Positions 8,002-16,419 of a DNA stretch of 64,000 bases are shown piece after piece. The stretch spans positions 38,635 through 102,634 of the forward strand of contig NZ_WHOB01000078.1 of the NCBI RefSeq assembly GCF_013141775.1, given 5' to 3'. Position numbers and translations under genes: made by a program. Positions within the stretch are counted from its first letter, which is position 1. The number at the start of each line of letters is the position of its first letter. The notes under the pieces were generated by a model that saw nothing but the letters and a program-made list of their open reading frames with translations, was not told where the DNA came from and ran no database searches. Source of the DNA: Paenibacillus phytohabitans (GTDB lineage Bacteria > Bacillota > Bacilli > Paenibacillales > Paenibacillaceae).

Positions 8002-9619
8002 ACAGCGTCTTCGTACCATTACAGTGAACCAGGCGGGTTATTCCAGTGCAGGGGAGAAGCTTGGCCTATTTACCGGAGAGGTGTCCCGTTTCCGGGTAGT
8101 TGATCTGCAGACTGGAAGCGTTGTATTTAGCGGACAGACAGGGGAAGGAGTGGAGGATAAGCCAAGCGGGAGCCGTGTGCATACCGGTGTATTCTCCGCC
8201 GTGACGGCTCCGGGCAAGTACCGGATTGAAGGTGAGGATGGACAGGCTTCGGCTGCGTTTGTGATTGCAGACAAGCCTTACGGGGAGCTGCAGCAGGGTT
8301 TATTGAAAGCCTTCTATTATTACCGCTGCGGAGTGGAGCTGAGCGGAGAGTACGCCGGTCCTTGGGGACATGAGGCCTGTCATCTGGCAGCAGGAACGGT
8401 AATCGGCCAGCCGGAGCTGAAGCTGGATAGCTGTGGCGGCTGGCATGATGCGGGCGACTACGGGAAATATTCCGGGCCCGGAGCCAAGGCCGTTGCCGAT
8501 CTGCTGTTGGCCTGGGAGCTGTATCCTGCGGCATTTGCCGGTGTATGTACACTGCCGGAGAGTGACGGCGTGATGCCGGATGTACTGCTGGAGTGTAAAG
8601 TGGAGCTGGACTGGTTGTTCAAAATGCAGGTGAGCGGCAGCGGTGCTGTGTACCACAAGCTGACCACTCAGAACTTTCCGGGGCTTGATGTGATGCCGGA
8701 AGAGGATACGGCGGAGCTGTATTTCTCCCCGGTGTCTGCTGCGGCTACAGGTGACTTCGCCGGTGTAATGGCGATGGCGGCGCGGGTCTATAAGCCGTTC
8801 GATGAAGTCTATGCCGCCCGGTGCCTTGAAGCTGCGGTGGCTGCCTGGAACTGGCTGGAGGCACATCCGGAAGAGCCGGGCTTTACTAATCCGCCGGGCA
8901 TTACAACCGGGGAATACGGTGATGAGGAAGATCAAGATGAGCGCTTCTGGGCAGCGGCGGAGTTGTTCCGGACCACAGGCGGTGAACAATACCATAGCAC
9001 AGCCAGAGAATTGGCGAAGCTTCCATTCCCGAAATACAGCCTCGGCTGGGCGGATATGGGCGGCTATGGCACACTGGCTTACCTGTTGAACGGGGAAGAG
9101 CAAGCTGAGGCTTCTCTGTATGTGGAGCTGAAGGAAGGGCTGGTGGCTGAAGCCGCGCGCCTTCTCCGGCAGAGCCGGGAAGATGGTTACAGAATCTCGC
9201 TGCGGGAAGAGGATTATATCTGGGGCAGCAATATGCTGGTCATGAATAATGCCATGCTGCTGCTGGCGGCGGAGCATTTCAGCGGGGAGACTGAATATGC
9301 GGCCTGTGCACTGGATCATCTGCATTATCTGCTCGGCCGCAACGTGCTGGGCATCAGCTACGTGACCGGCTTCGGTGAACACGCGGTCATGCATCCGCAT
9401 CACCGCCCATCCGTGGGAGACACCATAGCAGAACCCGTTCCGGGTCTGGTATCAGGGGGACCTGACCGCGGACTTCATGATGAATATGTGCAGGAGCACT
9501 TGCAAGGCAAACCGGCGGCCCAATGTTTCGTTGATCATGAAGACAGCTACTCGACGAATGAGGTCACCATTTACTGGAATTCACCGGCGGTATTCGTGAC
9601 GGCAAGATTCAATTCCTGA
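7994..9619 (+). CDS. intracellular glycoside hydrolase family 9
   Basis: A 541-residue GH9 enzyme without a signal peptide. An N-terminal immunoglobulin-like cellulase domain (about 1-92, 'VNQAGYSSAGEKLGLF') is followed by the (alpha/alpha)6 barrel. The catalytic base pair is in 'WHDAGDYGKY' (D152, D155), and the proton donor is E523 in 'YSTNEVTIYWNSP'. 'LLGRNVLGISYVTGFGE' and 'HHRPS' also fit the family. GH9 includes endoglucanases, cellodextrinases and exo-glucosaminidases. A cytoplasmic member with an N-terminal Ig domain most likely trims imported oligosaccharides such as cellodextrins or chitosan fragments. The GTG start overlaps the HAD gene and another HAD gene follows, so these form one operon. 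Confidence 0.9.
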   Translation: MSEQRLRTITVNQAGYSSAGEKLGLFTGEVSRFRVVDLQTGSVVFSGQTGEGVEDKPSGSRVHTGVFSAVTAPGKYRIEGEDGQASAAFVIADKPYGELQQGLLKAFYYYRCGVELSGEYAGPWGHEACHLAAGTVIGQPELKLDSCGGWHDAGDYGKYSGPGAKAVADLLLAWELYPAAFAGVCTLPESDGVMPDVLLECKVELDWLFKMQVSGSGAVYHKLTTQNFPGLDVMPEEDTAELYFSPVSAAATGDFAGVMAMAARVYKPFDEVYAARCLEAAVAAWNWLEAHPEEPGFTNPPGITTGEYGDEEDQDERFWAAAELFRTTGGEQYHSTARELAKLPFPKYSLGWADMGGYGTLAYLLNGEEQAEASLYVELKEGLVAEAARLLRQSREDGYRISLREEDYIWGSNMLVMNNAMLLLAAEHFSGETEYAACALDHLHYLLGRNVLGISYVTGFGEHAVMHPHHRPSVGDTIAEPVPGLVSGGPDRGLHDEYVQEHLQGKPAAQCFVDHEDSYSTNEVTIYWNSPAVFVTARFNS

Positions 9620-9639
9620 TTAGAAGAGGAGACGGGGCC

Positions 9640-10347
9640 ATGCAGCCATTCAAGGTCATTAGTCTGGATATGTTCCAGACTCTGGTGAATATTCAGGGCA
9701 GGAGAGCAGAAGTATGGAAGCCGATCCTTAAGCAGGAGTTTAGCGAAGACAAGTCCCGGGAGCTGGGCAGCCAGCTGCTCAGCCACTATTTCGCTGTATC
9801 AACCGAAGCACGGGAGGCGGGCAGCTTCATCAGCAGCAAGGAAATATACAGCAGAGGATTTCAGCAAGTATTCATGCAGTATGGCTTGGACTATGATTGC
9901 TCTCAGGCTGTAGATAACCTGTTTGCCCAGCACCGGCTGTCCGCAATGTATGTGGACACCGAAGCCTTCCTACAGCGGATCTGCGGGGAGTATCAGGTCT
10001 GCATTGTCAGTGATACCGATGAGCTTATGCTACCTGACTTCTACCGGAATTATCAGATGACCCTGTTCACTTCAGAGACATACCGGTCTTATAAGAATGA
10101 CAGTCATAACCGGATGTTCGCTGAGGTAATTGCCCATTATGGTGTGGAGCCGGAGCAGATTATCCATATTGGAGACTCGGCCTCAGATGTACTCGGTGCG
10201 GCCAGAGCAGGAATCAAGTCCTGCTGGATCAACCGGGAACAGCTAACCTGGGAGCATGAAGTGAAACCGGATTATACCGTGGAAACACTGGATGAGGTCT
10301 TTGACCTTTTATCACCAGTCACCAGTCTGTCCCCTACCCATAAATGA
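9640..10347 (+). CDS. HAD-family hydrolase
   Basis: A 235-residue HAD hydrolase of the haloacid dehalogenase-like subfamily with a helical cap (type I). Motif I is 'SLDMFQTL' (D10, with D-x-F-x-T in place of the usual DxDxT), motif II 'CIVSDTDE', motif III lysine in 'RSYKND', and motif IV 'HIGDSASDVLGAARAG'. The replacement of the second Asp by Phe is seen in dehalogenase-like and nucleotidase members, so phosphatase activity is not certain. It starts 20 bp after the GH9 gene with AGAGGAG upstream. The stop overlaps an ATG of the following frame by 4 bases. Confidence 0.85.
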   Translation: MQPFKVISLDMFQTLVNIQGRRAEVWKPILKQEFSEDKSRELGSQLLSHYFAVSTEAREAGSFISSKEIYSRGFQQVFMQYGLDYDCSQAVDNLFAQHRLSAMYVDTEAFLQRICGEYQVCIVSDTDELMLPDFYRNYQMTLFTSETYRSYKNDSHNRMFAEVIAHYGVEPEQIIHIGDSASDVLGAARAGIKSCWINREQLTWEHEVKPDYTVETLDEVFDLLSPVTSLSPTHK

Positions 10348-10370
10348 ATAATGAAGGAGCCGTGAGGGAA

Positions 10371-10922
10371 ATGAACCACAAACTGACAGAGCAGGACCTG
10401 GAGTTACTGAAGTATCCGATCGGGAAATTCACAGCTGTGGAGAACCGCACGGAAGAAGCGCGGCAAGAATCCATACGGATCATGAAGCAGCTGGCCGCTG
10501 AACTTAGAGAGGCTGTTGGGCCGCTAACGTCAGAGCAGCTGGACACGCCTTACCGTCCGGGCGGCTGGACAGTGAGTCAGGTCGTGCATCATCTGGCGGA
10601 TACCGGCATGTATGCCTATCTGCGCTTCAAACGGGGGCTGACAGAAGAAGCACCGCAGGTACCAAGCTATAGACAGGATCTCTGGGCGGAGCAGAGCGAT
10701 TATTCGGATGAACCGGCGGAGTCCTCACTTCAGCTGGTGGAGCTGCTTAACCGGAGATTCGCAACCCTGCTTACCTCACTGAAACCGGGTGATTATGATC
10801 GAAGCTTCGTAAGTGCAGGTCTGGGCACGTTGACGCTGGATGCCGCAATTCAAAGATATATCTGGCATAGCCGGCATCATCTGGCTCAGATTACTTCGCT
10901 AATCCGGCGGAACGGCTGGTAA
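10371..10922 (+). CDS. yfiT: YfiT-like DinB-fold putative metal-dependent transferase
   Basis: A 183-residue four-helix DinB-fold protein. The YfiT signature is clear: 'LKYPIGKF' at the N-terminus, 'QLDTPYRPGGWTVSQVVHHLADT', written here only to its ends, and 'WHSRHHLAQI' at the C-terminus. The histidines in 'VHHLAD' and 'HSRHH' should bind Ni or Zn. B. subtilis YfiT/BstA-type proteins include bacillithiol S-transferases, so detoxification is a reasonable guess. An ATG at 10344 overlaps the previous stop; ATG 10371 starts the conserved part and I prefer it. It ends the operon that begins with the alarmone synthetase or HAD gene. Confidence 0.87.
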   Translation: MNHKLTEQDLELLKYPIGKFTAVENRTEEARQESIRIMKQLAAELREAVGPLTSEQLDTPYRPGGWTVSQVVHHLADTGMYAYLRFKRGLTEEAPQVPSYRQDLWAEQSDYSDEPAESSLQLVELLNRRFATLLTSLKPGDYDRSFVSAGLGTLTLDAAIQRYIWHSRHHLAQITSLIRRNGW

Positions 10923-10940
10923 AACATATTCATATCCATC

Positions 10941-10990
10941 AAAAAAAGAGCAGAAGGAATGGGGTATCCCCCTTCCATCTGCTCTTTTTC
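10941..10990. terminator. bidirectional terminator
   Basis: AAAAAGAGCAGAAGG and the matching CCTTCCATCTGCTCTTTTT arms enclose a GGGGTATCCCC core, with A-tract and T-tract on the two sides. It serves the YfiT-like gene and the convergent hydrolase gene. Confidence 0.9.
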
Positions 10991-11032
10991 AGTTGTTCGT
11001 TATCTCTGCATCATACGGTATCCTAATGAAAT

Positions 11033-11890
11033 CTACTCCCGGCTGGCTTGGACGATTTTGCCGGCAATGGCTGCAGGCTCGGTATGCACCGTAGTCAGAT
11101 GATCCCCGGTTCCCTCTATATAGCGGAACATACCCAGGTGGCCGGATTGACCCGGATGCCAGCCGCCCGCAGCACCCTGCGGCAGGACCATATCCTCGGT
11201 CAGGTACAGATAGCTTTTAGGGAGATCGAGACTGTAGAATTTCTTCAGATCCAGCTTCTGAAAAGCCGGACCGGCAGGCTCGGGAATGACTTTTTTATAC
11301 AAAGCCTGTGCTTCTTCAGTCGTAGCTGTGTTCACAAACACGTCCCGGAATAAGGGGTAGGGGAGCATAATCGTATTGTTTCCGGAGGCTTTCAGCAATC
11401 CCTCGAACAGCAGCTGCACCGGAGCGGGGAACTGGTCGGCCACACTCTGCCCGTCCAGCGGTACAAAAGCATCGAAGAACACAAGCCGTTTAATTCGGTC
11501 CGGAACCAGCTCAGCGGTCTTCTGTACAACAGAACCGCCAAAGCTGTGTCCGAGTAAAATAATATCATGCAGATCCTTCTGCTTAATGAAATCTGCTACA
11601 GACTTCGTTACTTGCTCGTGTGTGACCATCGTATTCTTGTCCCCGCCATGACCCGCATATTCCGGAGTATAGACGATATGGCCCATTTTGCGGAGTTCTG
11701 CCGCCGTTTCATCCCAGAAGCTGGAATCCACCCATGCACCGTGGACAAGCACGAAGGTTAAGCTTTGCTGATCTCTCGGCGTACCTTTTGCCGCTGCTCC
11801 TGCGGGTGAGGGGTGGAACGGCAGTAATGCGAGAAGGAAGAGCAGGGCAACCGTCCTGGTTAGCGCTTTTCTGATTCGTTGATTATTCAT
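11033..11890 (-). CDS. secreted alpha/beta hydrolase
   Basis: A 285-residue alpha/beta-hydrolase with an export signal: basic 'NNQRIRKALTR', hydrophobic 'TVALLFLLALLPF', and an AGAAA-type cleavage site. The mature part has 'VLVHGAWVDSSFWDE' (oxyanion region), the nucleophile elbow 'GHSFGGS', and a C-terminal His in 'GTGDHLTTVH'. The HGAW motif and size match the esterase group that includes plant methyl-esterase/EstC-like proteins; the substrate is unknown. The start is ATG at 11888-11890 with AGGAGG 12 bases upstream, a longer spacing than usual. A 7-residue longer start is also open. Confidence 0.85.
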   Translation of the reverse strand: MNNQRIRKALTRTVALLFLLALLPFHPSPAGAAAKGTPRDQQSLTFVLVHGAWVDSSFWDETAAELRKMGHIVYTPEYAGHGGDKNTMVTHEQVTKSVADFIKQKDLHDIILLGHSFGGSVVQKTAELVPDRIKRLVFFDAFVPLDGQSVADQFPAPVQLLFEGLLKASGNNTIMLPYPLFRDVFVNTATTEEAQALYKKVIPEPAGPAFQKLDLKKFYSLDLPKSYLYLTEDMVLPQGAAGGWHPGQSGHLGMFRYIEGTGDHLTTVHTEPAAIAGKIVQASRE

Positions 11891-12061
11891 ATCGACTCTG
11901 GCCTCCTGCAATGTGATCGAACCTAATAGACAGGATGCCCGGATCCTAGCGTAAAGATGTAATTTCAGGGAAGAAAATGGAACTCAAACTGGTTGTGTAC
12001 TCCATTTCCCAATCGTATATAATTAAACCATATGGGCTCAGGCAGACAAGGAGGTTGAGGA

Positions 12062-13654
12062 ATGCCTACACCAAAAGGAGCAGAACATAAACCTAAAAGG
12101 AAACTCAGTCTAACATTGCTGCTCATGGCCCTGGTGACCATGGTGTTTCTGCTCACAACAACGATTCTGTTTGTTGGCTCTTACCAATCCAAGAAGAAAT
12201 CCCTGATGGCTACCACGCTTAATCTGAATTACTCCAATGCGGACAGAATGAGCAAAACGGTGGATTCACTGTTTCGTTCAATGCGCAGCAGCTTGATTTA
12301 TGGCGCGGACAAAATCTCCAGCATGGAGTCAGCAGGGCCGGAAGCTATAGATGAATATCTTGATTTAATGCGCAACAGCAGCAATTACTTTAATTCAATC
12401 ATCCGGGTAGATGCCGGAGGGAAGGTGCTGAATAATTCACCGGCTGCTCTTGAGATGGTAGGCAAACAGATTATGTCACCTCCGGTGCTGGAAGCGCTGC
12501 GGTTGAAGAATGCGTACCTGTCTCCGTCCTATACTTCGTCCACGACCGGCAGAATTCTTTTTTTCATGAGTGAACCGCTGTATAACCAAGACAAACAATA
12601 CCTGGGTCAGCTCGGGGGTACAGTCTATCTCCAGGATTACAATATCCTGAACATGATATTCGGGAACAATACTGTCGATGAATCGGGTTCCTATTACTAT
12701 ATTGTCAGCTCGGAAGGGCATCTGCTCTTCCATCCCGACAAAACACGAATGAACGAGGATGTAAGTGACAACGAGGTTGTGCAGCTGATGATGCAAGGGA
12801 AGAGCGGGGAAATGATGGGGCGCAATACCAAGGGGGTATTGATGCTCGCAGGGTATTCGGCAGTTCCGGCTAACGGCTGGGGTGTTGTTGTGGTATCACC
12901 GGTCAAAGTCATCAAGGATCAGCTGCTGGCCCATCTGCGCAAAATCGTATCGTATACGGTGATTCCATTTGTGATCCTGCTGCTGTGCGTATTTGTGCTG
13001 GCTCACCGGCTGGCGAAGCCGTTTGTGGTGCTTGCTGACTTGGTGAACCGAATCGGCAAAGAGAATGTTGAGCTTCCCGATCTGAAGCCTCACTGGAACC
13101 GGGAGGTGGACCTGCTGACCAAAGCGGTGGTCATTGCCTGGACGGACATCCAGAAGCAGACGAACCAGCTAACCCAGGAAGCGATGACGGATCTGCTGAC
13201 AGGACTTACGAACCGCAGATCCCTGGATCTGAGCATGAGCCAATGGATTGCCGCCCGGGTGCCTTTTTCTGTAATCGTTCTGGATGTGGACAAATTCAAA
13301 TTCGTTAACGATACTTACGGCCATCTGGCCGGGGATGAGGTGCTGAGACAGGTGGCTGAAGTGCTTACCGCAAATATCCGCCCGGGTGATGTGTGTGCCC
13401 GTTACGGGGGCGAGGAATTTGTGCTGCTGCTCCCGCGGACCAGACCTGAGGATGCCTACAATGTGGCTGAACGGATCCGCCAGACGCTTGAGAAAAGCAA
13501 GGTTCCCTTGCCGATGCAAGTGACCTCTTCCCAGGGGATTGCCCATTATCCTACGAATGGCCGTACGCGCGAAGAGCTGCTGGGGAAGGCGGATGAAGCT
13601 TTGTATACTGCGAAGCATACCGGCCGGAACCGGACCGTGATTGCCCGCGAATAA
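12062..13654 (+). CDS. membrane diguanylate cyclase with extracellular sensor
   Basis: A 530-residue protein predicted to make cyclic di-GMP. TM1 (about 15-42), an extracellular double-Cache-like sensor (about 45-290, 'YYYIVSSEGHLLFHPD', 'NGWGVVVVSP'), TM2 (about 297-318), a linker, then GGDEF. The active-site loop is GGEEF (449-453) and the feedback-inhibition site RxxD is RPGD (440-443), five residues before it, so both catalysis and product inhibition should be intact. 'DKFKFVNDTYGHLAGDEVL' is the metal/substrate region. The start follows AAGGAGGTTG. Together with the HD-GYP-like protein at 5.1 kb it points to c-di-GMP signalling. Confidence 0.95.
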   Translation: MPTPKGAEHKPKRKLSLTLLLMALVTMVFLLTTTILFVGSYQSKKKSLMATTLNLNYSNADRMSKTVDSLFRSMRSSLIYGADKISSMESAGPEAIDEYLDLMRNSSNYFNSIIRVDAGGKVLNNSPAALEMVGKQIMSPPVLEALRLKNAYLSPSYTSSTTGRILFFMSEPLYNQDKQYLGQLGGTVYLQDYNILNMIFGNNTVDESGSYYYIVSSEGHLLFHPDKTRMNEDVSDNEVVQLMMQGKSGEMMGRNTKGVLMLAGYSAVPANGWGVVVVSPVKVIKDQLLAHLRKIVSYTVIPFVILLLCVFVLAHRLAKPFVVLADLVNRIGKENVELPDLKPHWNREVDLLTKAVVIAWTDIQKQTNQLTQEAMTDLLTGLTNRRSLDLSMSQWIAARVPFSVIVLDVDKFKFVNDTYGHLAGDEVLRQVAEVLTANIRPGDVCARYGGEEFVLLLPRTRPEDAYNVAERIRQTLEKSKVPLPMQVTSSQGIAHYPTNGRTREELLGKADEALYTAKHTGRNRTVIARE

Positions 13655-13690
13655 GAAAAAGGAGCATCTCCATCATGGGGGTGCTTTTTA
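13655..13690 (+). terminator. rho-independent terminator
   Basis: AAAAAGGAGCATCTCC pairs with GGGGGTGCTTTTTA across an ATCAT loop, immediately after the diguanylate cyclase stop codon. Confidence 0.8.
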
Positions 13691-13792
13691 GTTTCCTCTC
13701 CGCAGCTGAAATTAATCGTCACCTGGGCATTGGCGGATACATATCCTACCTCAGAACGATAAAAAACGGCCTCGATGAAAGGAAGGATTCGC

Positions 13793-14599
13793 GTGACCTC
13801 TTATATGGATTACACGTCACCTAATACACAGTTTACGTTTGACATGAATTGCAACACATTGTTTAAGAAGGATGACTGCAATTATATCAACGTACTGGGT
13901 ATCAAGAATTTGAATACCCTGGAGAACACCTCGCTGCTTGATATCTATCTCAGCAAATCAAATGTGGTAGAACCGCATTATCATCAGAATGCTGCAGAGC
14001 TGGTGTATTGTATATCCGGCTGTGCGGTGGTATCGCTGATCAACCCGTTCACGAATGAGCTGCTGCATTTCCCCATATCACCGGGGCAGGTAGCCAATGT
14101 GCCGCAGGGCTGGTGGCATTATGAAGTGGCAACGGTGGATTGTACCCATCTGCTGGCTATCTTCGATGCGCCGACGCCGGAAGTCATTCTGGGATCGGAT
14201 ATTCTGAGCAAGACACCGGCCAATGTTCTGGCTCATACTTACTGTTTGAATGAAGCACTTGTTAAGGAAGCGCTGGCTCCCATTAAGCCCCAGACCTTCA
14301 TTGGCCCGCCAGCAGATTGCTGCGATCCGTCGCAGGTAGCTGCTGCGAATATGAAGGGTACGAAGATGGCTCCCGTTAATATGGCTCCGATGATGGACAA
14401 TGCCAATATGGCTCCGATGATGGCAAATGCGAATATGGCGCCTTATAGTTATCAGCAGGCTCCGCAGCCTTTCGGATACCAGCCTATGCCGGTCCACGGC
14501 TACTATACCCAGCCGTATGCCCAGCCTTACCGCCAGCATCCATATGTCCAGTTCAATCCGAATGCGGGTAATGCCGTGAATGAGACCGGAATCGAATAG
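13793..14599 (+). CDS. cupin-domain protein with repetitive Met/Asn/Pro and Tyr/Gln/Pro tail
   Basis: A protein of 268 residues from GTG 13793 (AGGAAGG 6-7 bases upstream); an ATG at 13775 is also open. The N-terminal 150 residues form a cupin barrel: 'VEPHYHQNAAELVYCISG' carries HxH and the distal Glu of motif 1, and 'PGQVANVPQGWWHYEV' is motif 2. This is oxalate-decarboxylase- or germin-like, and such proteins can bind Mn or Fe. The tail is low-complexity: three copies of a 'NMAPMM.NA'-type unit (about 201-230), then a Tyr/Gln/Pro-rich segment ('YQPMPVHGYYTQPYAQPYRQ'). Tails of this kind occur in spore-coat or surface proteins, so a structural or coat role is possible. No signal peptide. 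Confidence 0.75.
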   Translation: MTSYMDYTSPNTQFTFDMNCNTLFKKDDCNYINVLGIKNLNTLENTSLLDIYLSKSNVVEPHYHQNAAELVYCISGCAVVSLINPFTNELLHFPISPGQVANVPQGWWHYEVATVDCTHLLAIFDAPTPEVILGSDILSKTPANVLAHTYCLNEALVKEALAPIKPQTFIGPPADCCDPSQVAAANMKGTKMAPVNMAPMMDNANMAPMMANANMAPYSYQQAPQPFGYQPMPVHGYYTQPYAQPYRQHPYVQFNPNAGNAVNETGIE

Positions 14600-14613
14600 C
14601 AGAAAAGGGAATG

Positions 14614-14664
14614 AAAGAAGACGGCAGCGAATTCTGAGGATTCAGAATACACTGCCGTCTTCTT
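14614..14664. terminator. bidirectional terminator
   Basis: AAGAAGACGGCAG and CTGCCGTCTTCTT are perfect complements around an inner ATTCTGA/TTCAGAAT hairpin. It separates the cupin gene from the convergent MerR-family gene. Confidence 0.9.
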
Positions 14665-14697
14665 ATTGTCGTCTGCTTCAAGTGATTGCATCTTTCA

Positions 14698-15093
14698 TCA
14701 GCGGTTATCCTTGATCCGGAAAGATTGCAGGTAGTCCTGGATATCATCCTGAGGGGTCTTGAGCAGGCCTGCCAGCATACTCTGAATAGAACGCAGCGCT
14801 GCAACCTTCTCATCGATCTCGGTGATTTTATCGCGGACTCTTTCCTTTAACGATTCGGCATCCATCTCGGAGCCGAGCAGCGCGAGCGCCGCCTGGATTT
14901 CTTTCAGCGAATAGCCCAGCGATTTGGCATCCTTGATGAACTTCAGCTTCACCAGATAATCATCGGAGTAGATCCGGTATCCCTTCGCGGTTCGCCCGGG
15001 GACAGGCAGGACGCCGCTGTCTTCATAGTAGCGGATGGCAGCCGCACTCAGTCCCGCCCGCCGGGCCAGCTCTCCGCGGGTCATTCCTTCCAT
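14698..15093 (-). CDS. MerR-family transcriptional regulator
   Basis: A 131-residue regulator. The N-terminal winged helix-turn-helix is typical of the family ('TRGELARRAGLSAAAIRYYED', given here without its ends, about residues 5-25), followed by 'VLPVPGRTAKGYRIYSDD', the second helix-turn-helix 'FIKDAKSLGYSLKEIQAAL', and a coiled-coil dimerisation helix (about 80-115). There are no clustered cysteines at the C-terminus, so a metal ligand of the classical kind is unlikely. No dedicated target gene is divergent to it; the yhfP-like gene lies upstream in the same direction. A symmetric site at 15124-15139 may serve autoregulation. Confidence 0.9.
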   Translation of the reverse strand: MEGMTRGELARRAGLSAAAIRYYEDSGVLPVPGRTAKGYRIYSDDYLVKLKFIKDAKSLGYSLKEIQAALALLGSEMDAESLKERVRDKITEIDEKVAALRSIQSMLAGLLKTPQDDIQDYLQSFRIKDNR

Positions 15094-15123
15094 CGGTCAG
15101 TCACTCCTTAGATTCGGAATTTA

Positions 15124-15139
15124 TATATGCCCGCATATA
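15124..15139. promoter_or_regulatory. 16-bp palindrome upstream of the MerR-family gene
   Basis: TATATGC-CC-GCATATA is a perfect inverted repeat 31-46 bp before the MerR gene start. MerR regulators commonly bind such dyads in their own promoter, so this is a candidate operator. Inference from position only. Confidence 0.5.
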
Positions 15140-15306
15140 GGATCTGGTTGTGAACAACGCGGGTGCCGTCTAATATGGTAAATACTCAATGCACTTCATC
15201 AGTCTCATTATTATGGCTAGCAGCATCCCGGTATCCAGCCGCCGCTTCAAGGTCAAGTATGAATTTACCCCGGACTAGGGGGAGCAGCGCCGGGAAATTT
15301 TGGAAC

Positions 15307-16299
15307 CTAGGACAGGCGGACAAGCACGCGGCCCCGTGTATTCGACTTCAGAATATCCTCGAGTGCAGCAGGCAGCTCCTTCAGGGTAATCTCGCGGTCC
15401 ACCAGCTTCTCCAGTACGGCAGGCTTCATGTCGCCGGCCATACGCTGCCACAGCTTCGCCCGTTTCTCCGCAGGGCAGGAGACGGAATCGATGCCAAGCA
15501 GGCTGACTCCGCGCAGGATGAACGGTAACACCGTCGTGGGAACGGCGGTTCCTGCTGTTAAGCCGCTTGCGGCAACTGCACCGCCGTATGCGATTTTGCT
15601 CAGCACAGCCGCTAGCGGTGTACCTCCAACGGAATCTACAGCAGCCTGCCACAGCTGCTTATCTAGCGGCTTAACCGTGCTGCCGGCTACATCCTCGCGC
15701 GAGATTACTTCAGCTGCGCCCAAGGCTTGCAGATAACCAGCTTCGTCTGTTCTGCCGGTGCTGGCGGTTACCTGGTAACCTTGCTTCGCCAGAATGGCTA
15801 CAGCAGTACCTCCGACACCGCCGGTTGCACCGGTGACAAGTACTTTTCCGTTATCCGGAGTTAGTCCGTGAGCTTCCAGCGCTTCAATAGACATTGCAGC
15901 CGTGAAACCGGCCGTTCCGTAGATCATCGCTTCCCGCAAAGTTAAGCCCTCAGGCAAGGGAATAACCCAATCCGCTGGAATACGTGCATATTCACTGAAG
16001 CCGCCGAAGTGTGATACGCCGATGCCATAGCTGGTGGCAATAACGGGCTGGCCTTCCTGGAAACGGCTGTCAGCAGAAGAGACCACGGTCCCAGACAGAT
16101 CTATGCCGGGAACAAACGGATAATTTCGCACAATGTTGCCATCCGGGATGCCCGCTAATCCATCTTTATAGTTTACACTGGAATAGGCTACCTTAATTAG
16201 GACTTCACCGGCCGGTAGGTCTTCGAGTGACAGCGGCTTGACCTCAACAGAGAAAGTGTCAGTCTTATCTACCACCAAAGCTTGAAAAAGGTTAGTCAT
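15307..16299 (-). CDS. yhfP: YhdH/YhfP-family quinone oxidoreductase (acryloyl-CoA reductase type)
   Basis: A 330-residue medium-chain dehydrogenase/reductase without the zinc ligands. The N-terminal GroES-like domain has 'SSVNYKDGLAG' and 'PFVPGIDLSGTV', the nucleotide fold has 'VTGATGGVGGTAVAIL' (about 155-172), and 'DSVGG' and 'TVLPFILRGVSLLGIDS' complete the YhdH/YhfP/AcuI signature. AcuI reduces acryloyl-CoA to propionyl-CoA with NADPH; other members reduce quinones or enals. It is divergent from a TetR-family gene and shares the control region 16300-16419 with it, so the TetR protein is its likely repressor, relieved by a reactive or electrophilic compound. Confidence 0.9.
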   Translation of the reverse strand: MTNLFQALVVDKTDTFSVEVKPLSLEDLPAGEVLIKVAYSSVNYKDGLAGIPDGNIVRNYPFVPGIDLSGTVVSSADSRFQEGQPVIATSYGIGVSHFGGFSEYARIPADWVIPLPEGLTLREAMIYGTAGFTAAMSIEALEAHGLTPDNGKVLVTGATGGVGGTAVAILAKQGYQVTASTGRTDEAGYLQALGAAEVISREDVAGSTVKPLDKQLWQAAVDSVGGTPLAAVLSKIAYGGAVAASGLTAGTAVPTTVLPFILRGVSLLGIDSVSCPAEKRAKLWQRMAGDMKPAVLEKLVDREITLKELPAALEDILKSNTRGRVLVRLS

Positions 16300-16338
16300 A
16301 TCTTATATTCTCCTTAACCGAACTCTATTTGTACATCT

Positions 16339-16367
16339 GTTATATAATATTTATTCTGACCGGTCAA
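16339..16367 (-). promoter_or_regulatory. promoter of the yhfP-like gene with overlapping palindromic operator
   Basis: On the minus strand TTGACC (16362-16367) and TATAAC (16339-16344) are separated by exactly 17 bp, a good sigma-A promoter about 40 bp before the start codon. The perfect palindrome TGACCGGTCA (16357-16366) overlaps its -35 box. This is where a repressor such as the neighbouring TetR protein would act. Confidence 0.65.
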
Positions 16368-16419
16368 CTTTTTATTGACTATGATATAATACACATTATT
16401 CTTCATTCGCGGAGGTCCT

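Noticed and set aside
15163..15528. Plus-strand 121-codon gene
   Set aside because: Mostly antisense to the yhfP-like gene, which has full family motifs.
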